Source: Candidatus Komeilibacteria bacterium CG11_big_fil_rev_8_21_14_0_20_36_20 (GTDB lineage: Bacteria > Patescibacteriota > Patescibacteriia > UBA1558 > GWA2-36-10). Taken from it: a DNA stretch of 52,123 nucleotides. The notes beneath the pieces are model-generated. The model was not told the origin of the DNA, searched no databases, and saw only the letters and a list, made by a program, of their open reading frames with translations. Positions within the stretch are counted from its first letter, which is position 1, and the number at the start of each line of letters is the position of its first letter. Both the position numbers and the translations under genes were made by a program. Below, piece after piece: positions 1-8,766 of the stretch. The DNA lies in NCBI GenBank assembly GCA_002787405.1, contig PCWQ01000008.1, positions 1 through 52,123 of the forward strand, written 5' to 3'.

Positions 1-122
1 TCCGCATTGCCGACCGCACTTTGGTTTTGGATTTCAAAAATGCCTTCAAAATTGCGAAAAAATACCATGCCGAGGCGCTTTGCGCCGAGGCTTCCAACCT
101 TGATTTTTCGAAATGTGATTCT

Positions 123-213
123 TGGCGGAGAGGGAGGGATTCGAACCCTCGACCCTGTTAACCAGAGTAACACCTTAGCAGGGTGCCGCTTTCGACCGCT
201 CAGCCACCTCTCC
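123..213 (-). tRNA. tRNA-Ser (anticodon GCU), CCA encoded
   Basis: Reverse complement GGAGAGGTGGCTGAGCGGTCGAAAGCGGCACCCTGCTAAGGTG...GGTTCGAATCCCTCCCTCTCCGCCA; acceptor stem, long variable arm, T-loop GTTCGAATC, anticodon loop CTGCTAA. Confidence 0.96.
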
Positions 214-397
214 ATAATATAAATTTATTCTTTCCAAAGACCTAACAATTTTTTAAATTTTATACTTTGTAATATATATACTTTATACATAAAATCGCTT
301 TTCTTAACTACCCCCGCGTAGCGGGGTTATAGAATAATAATATAAAAAATTTTGCAGAACAGCTGTATCATAGTATATTTTAGTATTTTTGGCAACC

Positions 398-1063
398 CTA
401 ATTCTTCGCTAGCACCGCACAGGTTATTTGCTCAAAGCCGGCTTTTTTTAAGACTTTGGCAGCTTGATTTAGGGTGGCGCCAGTAGTGGCCACATCATCA
501 ATTAAAATAATTTCTGGTTGTTGATGCTGCAATTGTTGCGGTATTTTTTTGTTTATTTTAAAAACTCCGGCTACATTTTTTTGTCGCTGTTCTTTGGTTA
601 GTTGAGCTTGAGTTTTAGTTGTTTTGATTCGCTGAAGCAGGGGATAATAAGTTAGGTTGAGTTTTTTGGCCAGACCTTTGGCTAAAATTTCAGTCTGGTC
701 GAACCCGCGCTGTCTTTTTTTGCGGGGATGCAGAGGAACATTAACGATAATTGTGTTTGGGTGTAGATCTATTTTTTGAATTTGTTTTTGCAAGATTGTA
801 ATCAAGACTTGGCTTAGATTTTCGAGATAATGATATTTAAAATTTTTGATTAATTTTTCGATAAGAGGATCTTCATAGCTAAGGCAAACATAGCAGCGTT
901 GAAAATAAAAATAACTTGGGTTGGTCCAAGGCGTTGGTTGTAAGGGTAATAATTTTAAATTTTGAGCGCAGGCATCGCAGCATAAGCTGCCTTCTTGGTG
1001 GCAGCCCAGACAAAATTGAGGCCAGATATAATCTAGTAAATTACTAAAAATTTTTTTAATCAT
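398..1063 (-). CDS. comF: ComF family phosphoribosyltransferase
   Basis: N-terminal CxxC zinc-finger (CLGCHQEGSLCCDAC) and PRTase motif IILIDDVATTGATL. Confidence 0.88.
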   Translation of the reverse strand: MIKKIFSNLLDYIWPQFCLGCHQEGSLCCDACAQNLKLLPLQPTPWTNPSYFYFQRCYVCLSYEDPLIEKLIKNFKYHYLENLSQVLITILQKQIQKIDLHPNTIIVNVPLHPRKKRQRGFDQTEILAKGLAKKLNLTYYPLLQRIKTTKTQAQLTKEQRQKNVAGVFKINKKIPQQLQHQQPEIILIDDVATTGATLNQAAKVLKKAGFEQITCAVLAKN

Positions 1064-1084
1064 CGCTTTTCTTAAACTGTTCTT

Positions 1085-3577
1085 TTATTTAATTATAATT
1101 TTATTTTTTTCTAAACTAACTTTTATCTTTTTAACTGATTTATCTAAAATGGCTGCGGCCAGATTATTAGTGAGGTGAGTATCAACTAATCTTTTTAAGC
1201 TGCGAGCTCCTTCTCGGATGGATTTTTCAGATTTTAATAACTGGTTAATGATTCTATAATCTAAATCTATTTGCACTTCCTGTTCTTGTAGTCGGCAGAT
1301 CAACTCTTTAATTTCTTGTTTAATAATCTGCCTAGCGGCTGTTTTGCTGATTGGTTCAAAAACAATAGTGTGATCCAAGCGGTTGAGAAACTCCGGCGGA
1401 AAGTAATCTTTAAGCGAACCAGCAATTTTTTGGCTAAGAGTTTTGAAATTGTTCTGTCGCTTTTCAGCTTCGCTTGAATCATCAGCAATGCTAAAACCCA
1501 ATGAAGCTTCTTGGTTAAATTCAGCTAGTCCGATATTAGAGGTCATAATTATTACGCAGTTTTTAAAATTAACGGTCCGGCCGGTAGCATCAGTCAGCTC
1601 GCCTTCTTCCAAAATCGGCAATAGAAGATTAAAAACATCAGAATGGGCTTTTTCAATTTCATCAAATAAAATCAAGCTATAGGGTTTATTTTTTATTACA
1701 TCAGTTAGCTTGTTGCCTTCTTTGTAGCCGATATAGCCGGCTGGCGCGCCAATTAATTTGGAGATATTAAATTTTTCAGAAAATTCCGACATGTCAATCC
1801 GCACCATTCTGTCTTTGCCGCCAAAGATATAATGAGCCAGCTGTTTGGCAGTTTCGGTTTTGCCTACTCCGCTTGGTCCAAGAAACATAAAGGAAGCCAG
1901 CGGTTTGTTTTTGTCCTGCAGACCGGTTTTTGACTTGCGGATAGTATTGGCAATTGTACCTAGAGCTTTTCCCTGACCAAAAATATGGTTGGTTAAATTT
2001 TTTTCTAGGTGAAGCAGTTGTTTATTCTCATTTTCGTCAACCGAGGAGATAGGTACGCCGGTTATTTTGGAAATAATTTCTTTAATCTGCTGCTGGTCAA
2101 CATTCCCCAAATTACTTTGTTTATTTTTGTCATCCTGAGCTTTGAGTTGTAATAATTCTTCTAAAAATTTTTCTTCCTGATCTTTATATTTTAAGGCCTC
2201 TAAGAAATTTTCATCCAAAACAGCTTGTCTTTTATTGTTGGCGCAAACTTCAATTTTATCTTTCAAATTTTTTATTATTTTGGTCAAACTTTCTTTAGTA
2301 TTTCTGATCTTAAGACGAGCCGCTGCTTCATCAATTAAATCAATGGCTTTATCCGGTAGTTTTTTATCCGGTAAAAACCGTCTGCTTAGTTTAATTGCAG
2401 TTTGGAGAGCGGCGTCAGTGATCAAAACTCTATGGAATTTTTCATAGTTACTTTTGATGCCTTGTAGAATTTCGTAAGTTTCTTCTTCACTAGCTTCGTT
2501 GATGATAATTGGTTGAAACCGTCTTTCCAGAGCTTTGTCACTTTCAATATGCTTTTTATACTCTTCAAACGTAGTGGCTCCAATACAACGCAGATCGCCA
2601 CGGGCTAAAGCCGGCTTTAAAATATTGGCTGCATCCAAAGAGCCGGTCGTGGCTCCCGCTCCCATAATAGTATGTAGTTCGTCAATAAATAAAAGGCAGT
2701 TGGGGTCGTTTTTTACTTCATTAATAACCTGTTTTAAACGACTTTCAAATTCGCCGCGGTACATCGTGCCGGCCAGCAAACTGGAGATATCTAGATTTAA
2801 AATCTTTTTATTTAAGAGGACATCCGGTACCTTATTTTCGGTAATTCGTTTGGCTAATCCTTCAATAATGGCGGTTTTACCCACACCAGCATCTCCCAAC
2901 AGAACAGGATTATTTTTAGTGCGGCGCGATAAAATTTCAATCAGTCGGTCAATTTCTTTTTTGCGGCCAATAACCGGGTCAATGTCTTTTTGGATTTCCT
3001 TGGTGGTTAGATTGATAGTAAAGTTTTCGATAGTGCTGGCTTCAGGTTGATTCTCATCAAAAATATTTTCTAATTCTTTCATATCTTCGTGGTGTGTTAG
3101 ATCACTGAATTTGGAAGTGCTTTTTAAAATCAAACTAAGGTGCTGTTTTAAACTTCGGATATTAATTTTTGCCTTTTCAAAAATTTCAGCCACGGTTTTA
3201 TTATCGCTTTCCAGAATGCCCCAGAGCAGATGTTCGGTGCCAATATATTTATGATGAAATTTATAGGAAGTAATTACAGCTTTTTCAATAATTTTTTGCA
3301 TTTCTTCCGACGGTTGCGGCAGTTCTTCTAAATTGATATCAACCGTAGAGTAATTTTCGGCAAGATCCATAGTTTTTAAAAATTCGGTATTGAGATTTTG
3401 TTTAATTAGAATATCTGACCCAAGAGAGCCCTTGGCTGAAATTAAAGATAAGAGCACATCATCAGATTCAATCCGGGCATGTTTTTTAGTCAGCGCTAAA
3501 TTTTGGGCGCTGATCAATACTTTTTTGAAGTGGTAAGTAAATTTATTTAATATATTTGAAGTATTTTCGTGGTTCAT
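1085..3577 (-). CDS. clpC: ATP-dependent Clp protease ATP-binding subunit (ClpC-like, double AAA+)
   Basis: Clp N-domain, two Walker A motifs (GDAGVGKTAIIEG, GPSGVGKTETAKQ), UVR-like middle segment (ALKYKDQEEKFLEEL). Confidence 0.88.
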   Translation of the reverse strand: MNHENTSNILNKFTYHFKKVLISAQNLALTKKHARIESDDVLLSLISAKGSLGSDILIKQNLNTEFLKTMDLAENYSTVDINLEELPQPSEEMQKIIEKAVITSYKFHHKYIGTEHLLWGILESDNKTVAEIFEKAKINIRSLKQHLSLILKSTSKFSDLTHHEDMKELENIFDENQPEASTIENFTINLTTKEIQKDIDPVIGRKKEIDRLIEILSRRTKNNPVLLGDAGVGKTAIIEGLAKRITENKVPDVLLNKKILNLDISSLLAGTMYRGEFESRLKQVINEVKNDPNCLLFIDELHTIMGAGATTGSLDAANILKPALARGDLRCIGATTFEEYKKHIESDKALERRFQPIIINEASEEETYEILQGIKSNYEKFHRVLITDAALQTAIKLSRRFLPDKKLPDKAIDLIDEAAARLKIRNTKESLTKIIKNLKDKIEVCANNKRQAVLDENFLEALKYKDQEEKFLEELLQLKAQDDKNKQSNLGNVDQQQIKEIISKITGVPISSVDENENKQLLHLEKNLTNHIFGQGKALGTIANTIRKSKTGLQDKNKPLASFMFLGPSGVGKTETAKQLAHYIFGGKDRMVRIDMSEFSEKFNISKLIGAPAGYIGYKEGNKLTDVIKNKPYSLILFDEIEKAHSDVFNLLLPILEEGELTDATGRTVNFKNCVIIMTSNIGLAEFNQEASLGFSIADDSSEAEKRQNNFKTLSQKIAGSLKDYFPPEFLNRLDHTIVFEPISKTAARQIIKQEIKELICRLQEQEVQIDLDYRIINQLLKSEKSIREGARSLKRLVDTHLTNNLAAAILDKSVKKIKVSLEKNKIIIK

Positions 3578-3595
3578 AATATTTTTTAATTTGTT

Positions 3596-4477
3596 TTAAG
3601 CCATTTCCATTAAAGCTTTGACGCGAGCTTCAATTGGCGGATGAGTGGAAAAAAGTTTCTGAACATTGCGTCCACTGAATGGACTGGCAAAATACAGATG
3701 AGCTGTAGCTTTATTAGCTGTGCGGAGAGGTTGTGTTTGCTGGCTTATTTTTTTTAAAGCTTTAGCCAGTCCTTCAGGGTAGCGGGTAAGCAGAGCGCCC
3801 GAGGCGTCGGCTAAAAATTCCCGTTTGCGGGAAACAGCCAGTTGGATTAGTTTGGCAAACAGAGGCGAGAGGAGAGCTAGAATTAAACCGACGATTATCA
3901 AGATGCCGCCGCTGTTTTTGTTATCTGAATTACGACGGTCGCGCCAGAAAAAGCTGCGTAGCATCCAATCGGCCAACAGGGTAATAAGCCCTACGCAGAT
4001 AATTACCACCATTGCTAAGCGGATATCGTAATTTTTAACGTGAGATAATTCGTGAGCAATAACTCCCTCTAGTTCCTCATTTTCCAGATTATTAATCAGG
4101 CCAGTTGTTAAGGCAATAGAAGCGTGTTGGGGATCACGGCCTGTGGCAAAAGCATTCATGTGCGTATCTTCTATAATATATACTTTTGGCATTGGCAGGC
4201 CTGAGGTAATACTTAAATTTTCTACCAAACGCCAGATATAAAGATTATCATCTTTAGTGATTTGTTTAGCTCCGGCCTGGGTCAGAGCTATTTTATCACC
4301 AGCATAAAAGCTGGTTAAACTCATAACCAGAGCAAAAATAGCCGCTAACATGATAACTCCGTAAGCTTCGTCTCCATAATATTGACTCCAAGCCCAGCCC
4401 AAACCAATAATAACTACAATGAAGATAAACATCAGTAGCCAGGTTTTTCTTTTATTACTGTCGATTTGTTTGTACAT
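3596..4477 (-). CDS. htpX: M48 family zinc metalloprotease HtpX
   Basis: HELSH zinc-binding motif, N-terminal TM segments, C-terminal FSTHPPIEARVKAL. Confidence 0.93.
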   Translation of the reverse strand: MYKQIDSNKRKTWLLMFIFIVVIIGLGWAWSQYYGDEAYGVIMLAAIFALVMSLTSFYAGDKIALTQAGAKQITKDDNLYIWRLVENLSITSGLPMPKVYIIEDTHMNAFATGRDPQHASIALTTGLINNLENEELEGVIAHELSHVKNYDIRLAMVVIICVGLITLLADWMLRSFFWRDRRNSDNKNSGGILIIVGLILALLSPLFAKLIQLAVSRKREFLADASGALLTRYPEGLAKALKKISQQTQPLRTANKATAHLYFASPFSGRNVQKLFSTHPPIEARVKALMEMA

Positions 4478-4536
4478 TTTTTAGTTCTTTCTGCAACTTA
4501 ATATAATAATATTTGGGGTGTTTTGTCAACTAAAAT

Positions 4537-4568
4537 AACCTCCGAGTTTGCATTTAACCTCGGAGGTT
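4537..4568. terminator. 10-bp perfect hairpin between lemA and htpX
   Basis: AACCTCCGAG-(12 nt)-CTCGGAGGTT; read on the minus strand it is followed by ATTTTAG. Confidence 0.5.
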
Positions 4569-4581
4569 AGTTGAAAATTTC

Positions 4582-5139
4582 TTAAAATTTTACCTTTACA
4601 TTTTCTCTCTGCTTCTCATCTTCAATAGCAAAGAAATCCCAAGCTTTAAAATTTAACATTCCAGCCACAACATTGTTGGGGAAGACTTCAATTTTAGTGT
4701 TAAAGTCCCGCACTTGTCCGTTGTAGAAACGACGGGCGGCTTGGATTTTATTTTCTGTATCAGAAATTTCATCTTGCAAGCTCAAAAAATTCTGCGAAGC
4801 TTTTAAGTCGGGATAACTTTCGGCTACCGCAAATAAACTTTTTAAAGTTTCCGAAAGCATGTTTTCTGCCTGACCTCTTTCTTCAATACTTTTGGCGCCC
4901 ATGGCTTTAGCGCGAGCTTCAGTTACTTTAGTCAAAACACCTTCCTCATGTTTCATGTAGCCTTTAACAGTTTCCATTAAATTTGGGATCAAATCATATC
5001 TTCTTTTAAGTTGAACATCAATATCTGACCAAGCTTCTTTGACGCGGTTTCTTAATTTTATGAGACCGTTATAAACACCAATCAACCAAAGAAGAATGAG
5101 CACAATAACGACAATAATAATAGTTAAAATTGGATTCAT
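4582..5139 (-). CDS. lemA: LemA family protein
   Basis: N-terminal TM then YNGLIKLRNRVKEAWSDIDVQLKRRYDLIPNL, the LemA signature. Confidence 0.95.
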   Translation of the reverse strand: MNPILTIIIVVIVLILLWLIGVYNGLIKLRNRVKEAWSDIDVQLKRRYDLIPNLMETVKGYMKHEEGVLTKVTEARAKAMGAKSIEERGQAENMLSETLKSLFAVAESYPDLKASQNFLSLQDEISDTENKIQAARRFYNGQVRDFNTKIEVFPNNVVAGMLNFKAWDFFAIEDEKQRENVKVKF

Positions 5140-5202
5140 AGTTTTAAATTAGTTATTTAAATTGACTATATTTATCTTAAATTTTACTAGATAGCAATAT
5201 TT

Positions 5203-5232
5203 TTGGCAAACGGTTTGATTTTATGGTATAAT
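5203..5232 (+). promoter_or_regulatory. sigma70-type promoter for the surface-protein array
   Basis: TTGGCA - 18 nt - TATAAT with extended -10 TGG. It overlaps the track start of the ORF, so translation probably starts at ATG 5269. Confidence 0.7.
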
Positions 5233-5268
5233 AGTTGTATTAAAAGGGCTGGAATATATACTAAATTA

Positions 5269-6810
5269 ATGAATAAAATTAATAAACGTCATTTGTCGAT
5301 TTCAACCGTAGTAATTTTTGTTTTAAGTGTTTTTAGTTTAATATTCTTCAGGCAAAATGTATTAGCTATCTGGCAGGATCCAACTGGTTATCCGGTAGAA
5401 ACCAACCTAGATAATATTGTTTTTAATCCTTTAGGCGAAAATTTGGACTTGAATGATCATTGGATTTTTGATTCCAGTAACCCTGCTTTTGGTCTTGATC
5501 CAAATCCGGCCAGCCAGTACGGTTTGGTTATTGGCGGCACTGACTATGCCGGATATTTTAATGGTCGGGTTAATGCCAGTGTTAATCCTGGCGATGATGC
5601 TCTTTGTATTAATGAAAATTGTATTGCTTCCTGGTCTGACGTTAGCGGAGATACTTTTTGGGAAGCGGGGTCAGGCACAGATATATATTATAATCCTTTG
5701 ACTAAAAATGGTTATGTAGGTATTGGCACTTTTAATCCTAATCGTAAATTGCATATTTATGATACTAATGTTAATGCGGAAATAGATATTCAAAGTACAG
5801 TAGCTGATTACTGGGCCATTTATCATGATAAGGACAGTAATGATTTAAGATTCTGGCAGGATGATAATATTATTACTTTTACTAGTCAAGGCCAAGTGGG
5901 GATTGGTAAAACTAACCCAAATTCCGGTACTATGCTGCATGTTTTTACTAATGAAGCCAATAAAACAGCTATTCTAGGACAGAATTTGGTAGAAGATAAT
6001 TATGCGGTTGGTGTTTATGGTGGAGTTTTTGGTAATAAAGATTCGATTGGTATCTATGGTAATGCGGCGCGAGGTGGCAAAGGTGTTTATGGCATCAGTG
6101 CGGAATATCCAGGAGTTGGTGTTTATGGCGAAGGCAATCTTTTTGGAGTACATGGCTATTCTACGCTTGAAGGTAATGTTGGTGTTGGTGTTTTTGGTGA
6201 AGGGGCTAACGGAGTTTATGGAAGAAGTACGGGCGGCGGCGGATCTGGCGTTTATGGCCAACAAGGAGATGGTGCTTATGCTGGTTATTTTGAGGGAGAC
6301 GTTCGGGTACAAGGAAGTATTTTTGGCCTAGGGGTTAGTATAGTAGAAAATGATGGAATTAAAGATGTAGAGGCCAGAAAAATATTAGACGCTAGTTATA
6401 TGGATGAATACAATGAAGTTATTTTTCCTCAATTTGATGAAGCTATTAATGCCTTGACTTTATATGCTAATAGAAATGATATAGATAGTTATGGCAATGA
6501 TACAGGCGAGATGTATTGGAGCGCTCGGGGCGATGATCCAAATTCAAAATATGCGGCCAGTCTTCGTAATATTTTTCCTACTTCCATTACGGCTGTTTAC
6601 ACGGAAAATAATGGAGATGATTGGAAGGAGGTTCGTAATTTTAATATAGTATATAATCATTGTGATAATAATACAGTCAGAGATAGAATAGAGATAGAAG
6701 GATTAACTTTAGCAGATGAAGTTTATGCTACGGTGTTTTATCGGGTCTGGCCTGATACTGGTTGGCCATGTGGGCAGGGGCCAAATCCTCCAGAATATGA
6801 GGGCTCATAG
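5269..6810 (+). CDS. Secreted fibre-like surface protein 1 (GxYG repeats)
   Basis: Signal peptide ending ...FRQNVLA; NGYVGIGTFNPNRKLHI (tail-fibre-like motif); repeated GVYG/GIYG units. Start moved from 5203 to 5269 because 5203 lies in the promoter. Confidence 0.7.
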   Translation: MNKINKRHLSISTVVIFVLSVFSLIFFRQNVLAIWQDPTGYPVETNLDNIVFNPLGENLDLNDHWIFDSSNPAFGLDPNPASQYGLVIGGTDYAGYFNGRVNASVNPGDDALCINENCIASWSDVSGDTFWEAGSGTDIYYNPLTKNGYVGIGTFNPNRKLHIYDTNVNAEIDIQSTVADYWAIYHDKDSNDLRFWQDDNIITFTSQGQVGIGKTNPNSGTMLHVFTNEANKTAILGQNLVEDNYAVGVYGGVFGNKDSIGIYGNAARGGKGVYGISAEYPGVGVYGEGNLFGVHGYSTLEGNVGVGVFGEGANGVYGRSTGGGGSGVYGQQGDGAYAGYFEGDVRVQGSIFGLGVSIVENDGIKDVEARKILDASYMDEYNEVIFPQFDEAINALTLYANRNDIDSYGNDTGEMYWSARGDDPNSKYAASLRNIFPTSITAVYTENNGDDWKEVRNFNIVYNHCDNNTVRDRIEIEGLTLADEVYATVFYRVWPDTGWPCGQGPNPPEYEGS

Positions 6811-6850
6811 AATTATATTTTGAATAATCTAATTATATTATAATAAAACT

Positions 6851-8740
6851 ATGTTAAACAAATTTGGCAATTTACACTTATTAATACTAATTGGAGCGGT
6901 TGCTGTTTGCAGTTTATTGCTAATTCAGCAAAATGTTTTAGCCGCTTGGCAACCTCCGAGCAGTCAGCCGGGGGGCACCAATTTAGATGGCGTAGTTTTT
7001 AATCCTTTGACCCAGGATTTGGATTTAGGTGGTAAAAAGATTACTGGATCAAGCAAGATTATTATTGATCCTAATAATGGTATTTATAGTAAAGGAATTA
7101 AGGGGGTTTGGGGTGTAGCAAACAATCCTGCTACTGATTTAGCCGGATATTTTGTTGGTAAGGTTAATGTTGTTGGTGATTTTTGTCTAGATAGTGATTG
7201 TATTGCTTCTTGGGCTGATGTAGGGAGTGGTAGTAGTCTTTGGACGGAAGGCGCAGGTACAAATATATATTATGATCCGCTTACTGATAATGGTTATGTT
7301 GGTATTGATACTGATGATCCAGAAGCTTTATTAAGTTTAGGTGTTGGATGGGCTCCAGTAAAACTAGCTATTTATGATGATGGCACAGGTACTAATATGT
7401 ATGGATTTGGTATTGCTGGCGATCAGTTTTTAATTCAAGCGGACGGTAGTGCCAATTTTTCTTTCATTAATGAAGATAGTGGAGCAGAAGTTGTGACTAT
7501 TCAAGCGGCTGATGGAAAAACTGGCATTGGCATAACAACTCCTAATAAGTTACTTCATCTTTATGATACTAGTGAAAATGCCGAGATGGACATTCAAAGT
7601 GTAGTTGGTGCCGGCAATCATTGGGGAATTTATCAAGAAAGTAGTAATAAGGATTTAAGATTCTGGCATAGCGATGATCGGGTAGTTTTTACTGATGGTG
7701 GTAAAGTTGGTGTTAATACCACTGCTCCTGATGGCTATGTGGATGTTTATACTGATTCTACCGCTGGAGGAATTAAAGCTTTTAAAGCTTATGTAGCCAA
7801 TAGTGGTTATGGAGTTTATTCTACAGCATTGAAGGGGTCAGGATCTGATAATGCCATTGGCATTAAAGGTGATGGCGATGAAGTAGGAGTCTGGGGCAGA
7901 AGTCTTAATAATGGCGATTTTGCCAGAGGAGTCTGGGGCAGTGTTGAAGGTGATAGCGGATATGGAGTTTATGGTTATTCTGATGGCGATGGTTCTGTGG
8001 GAGTTTATGGCGAAAATGTGAACTATGTTGGTGTTCGAGGGTTTGGTGATGTTGGTGTCCATGGAGTAGCTAGCGACAAAACACCAGTTAGTTGGGGCGG
8101 TAATCCTTTAGCTGGACTTTTTCAGGGTAATGTCCAAATGTGGGGAAACGTAGCTATTGGCACTGATAGTACTGCTGATCCAGTAGTTAAGTTAGAAGTT
8201 AAAGCAGACGATAATCAAGCTGGTATTTATGCTTATGCTGGAGATAATACTACTACTCATACTTATGATGGTTATGGAGCCACGGTAGCTGGCATTTATG
8301 GCAAGAGTGGTGCTAATACGGTAGTTAATGGATTTAATTATGGAGTTTATGGCAAGGCAGATAATCCTGACGTTGGAACATCGGTTGGTGTGGCTGGCAC
8401 TTCATATGGTTCAGGTAGTTCTTATGCGGGTTATTTTAGAGGCACAGTTAAGGTTTTCCCTAATGGCAGCGACACAGGGCAATTATTTGTTTCAGGAAAA
8501 ACTACTCTTTATAATGATTTAGAGATTTATGCCTATGAAACTCCTGGTAATTATAATTATTTATCAATTGATCATACTGCTTATAACGATGGCGCTCCTC
8601 CAGCTGGTGATTGTGATTCTAATACTAAAAAGGGCCGGATAATATTTGATTATGATGATTTGCGGCTATATGTTTGTACTGGTATTAATAATGGTTGGGG
8701 TTATGTCGATTTGATTACTGGTGGCGGAGGCGGTGGATAA
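6851..8740 (+). CDS. Secreted fibre-like surface protein 2 (paralog)
   Basis: Signal peptide ...IQQNVLA^AWQPP; shared TNLDGVVFNPL..DLDL motif, VGI-type fibre motifs, GVYG repeats, C-terminal glycine run. Confidence 0.75.
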   Translation: MLNKFGNLHLLILIGAVAVCSLLLIQQNVLAAWQPPSSQPGGTNLDGVVFNPLTQDLDLGGKKITGSSKIIIDPNNGIYSKGIKGVWGVANNPATDLAGYFVGKVNVVGDFCLDSDCIASWADVGSGSSLWTEGAGTNIYYDPLTDNGYVGIDTDDPEALLSLGVGWAPVKLAIYDDGTGTNMYGFGIAGDQFLIQADGSANFSFINEDSGAEVVTIQAADGKTGIGITTPNKLLHLYDTSENAEMDIQSVVGAGNHWGIYQESSNKDLRFWHSDDRVVFTDGGKVGVNTTAPDGYVDVYTDSTAGGIKAFKAYVANSGYGVYSTALKGSGSDNAIGIKGDGDEVGVWGRSLNNGDFARGVWGSVEGDSGYGVYGYSDGDGSVGVYGENVNYVGVRGFGDVGVHGVASDKTPVSWGGNPLAGLFQGNVQMWGNVAIGTDSTADPVVKLEVKADDNQAGIYAYAGDNTTTHTYDGYGATVAGIYGKSGANTVVNGFNYGVYGKADNPDVGTSVGVAGTSYGSGSSYAGYFRGTVKVFPNGSDTGQLFVSGKTTLYNDLEIYAYETPGNYNYLSIDHTAYNDGAPPAGDCDSNTKKGRIIFDYDDLRLYVCTGINNGWGYVDLITGGGGGG

Positions 8741-8766
8741 ATATATTTAATAAATAATTTAAATAC

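Noticed and set aside
7-222. 71-aa ORF at the window start
   Set aside because: Runs through the tRNA-Ser gene antisense and the hairpin region; not coding.
2535-3050. 171-aa plus-strand ORF
   Set aside because: Antisense shadow of the clpC-like gene; no SD or recognisable domain.
5974-6331. Overlapping ORFs on both strands (5974-6312 -, 6002-6331 +) and similar ones at 7838-8062, 9637-9892 and 10042-10236
   Set aside because: They lie inside the surface-protein genes and their composition mirrors the GVYG-repeat codons; spurious shadow ORFs.
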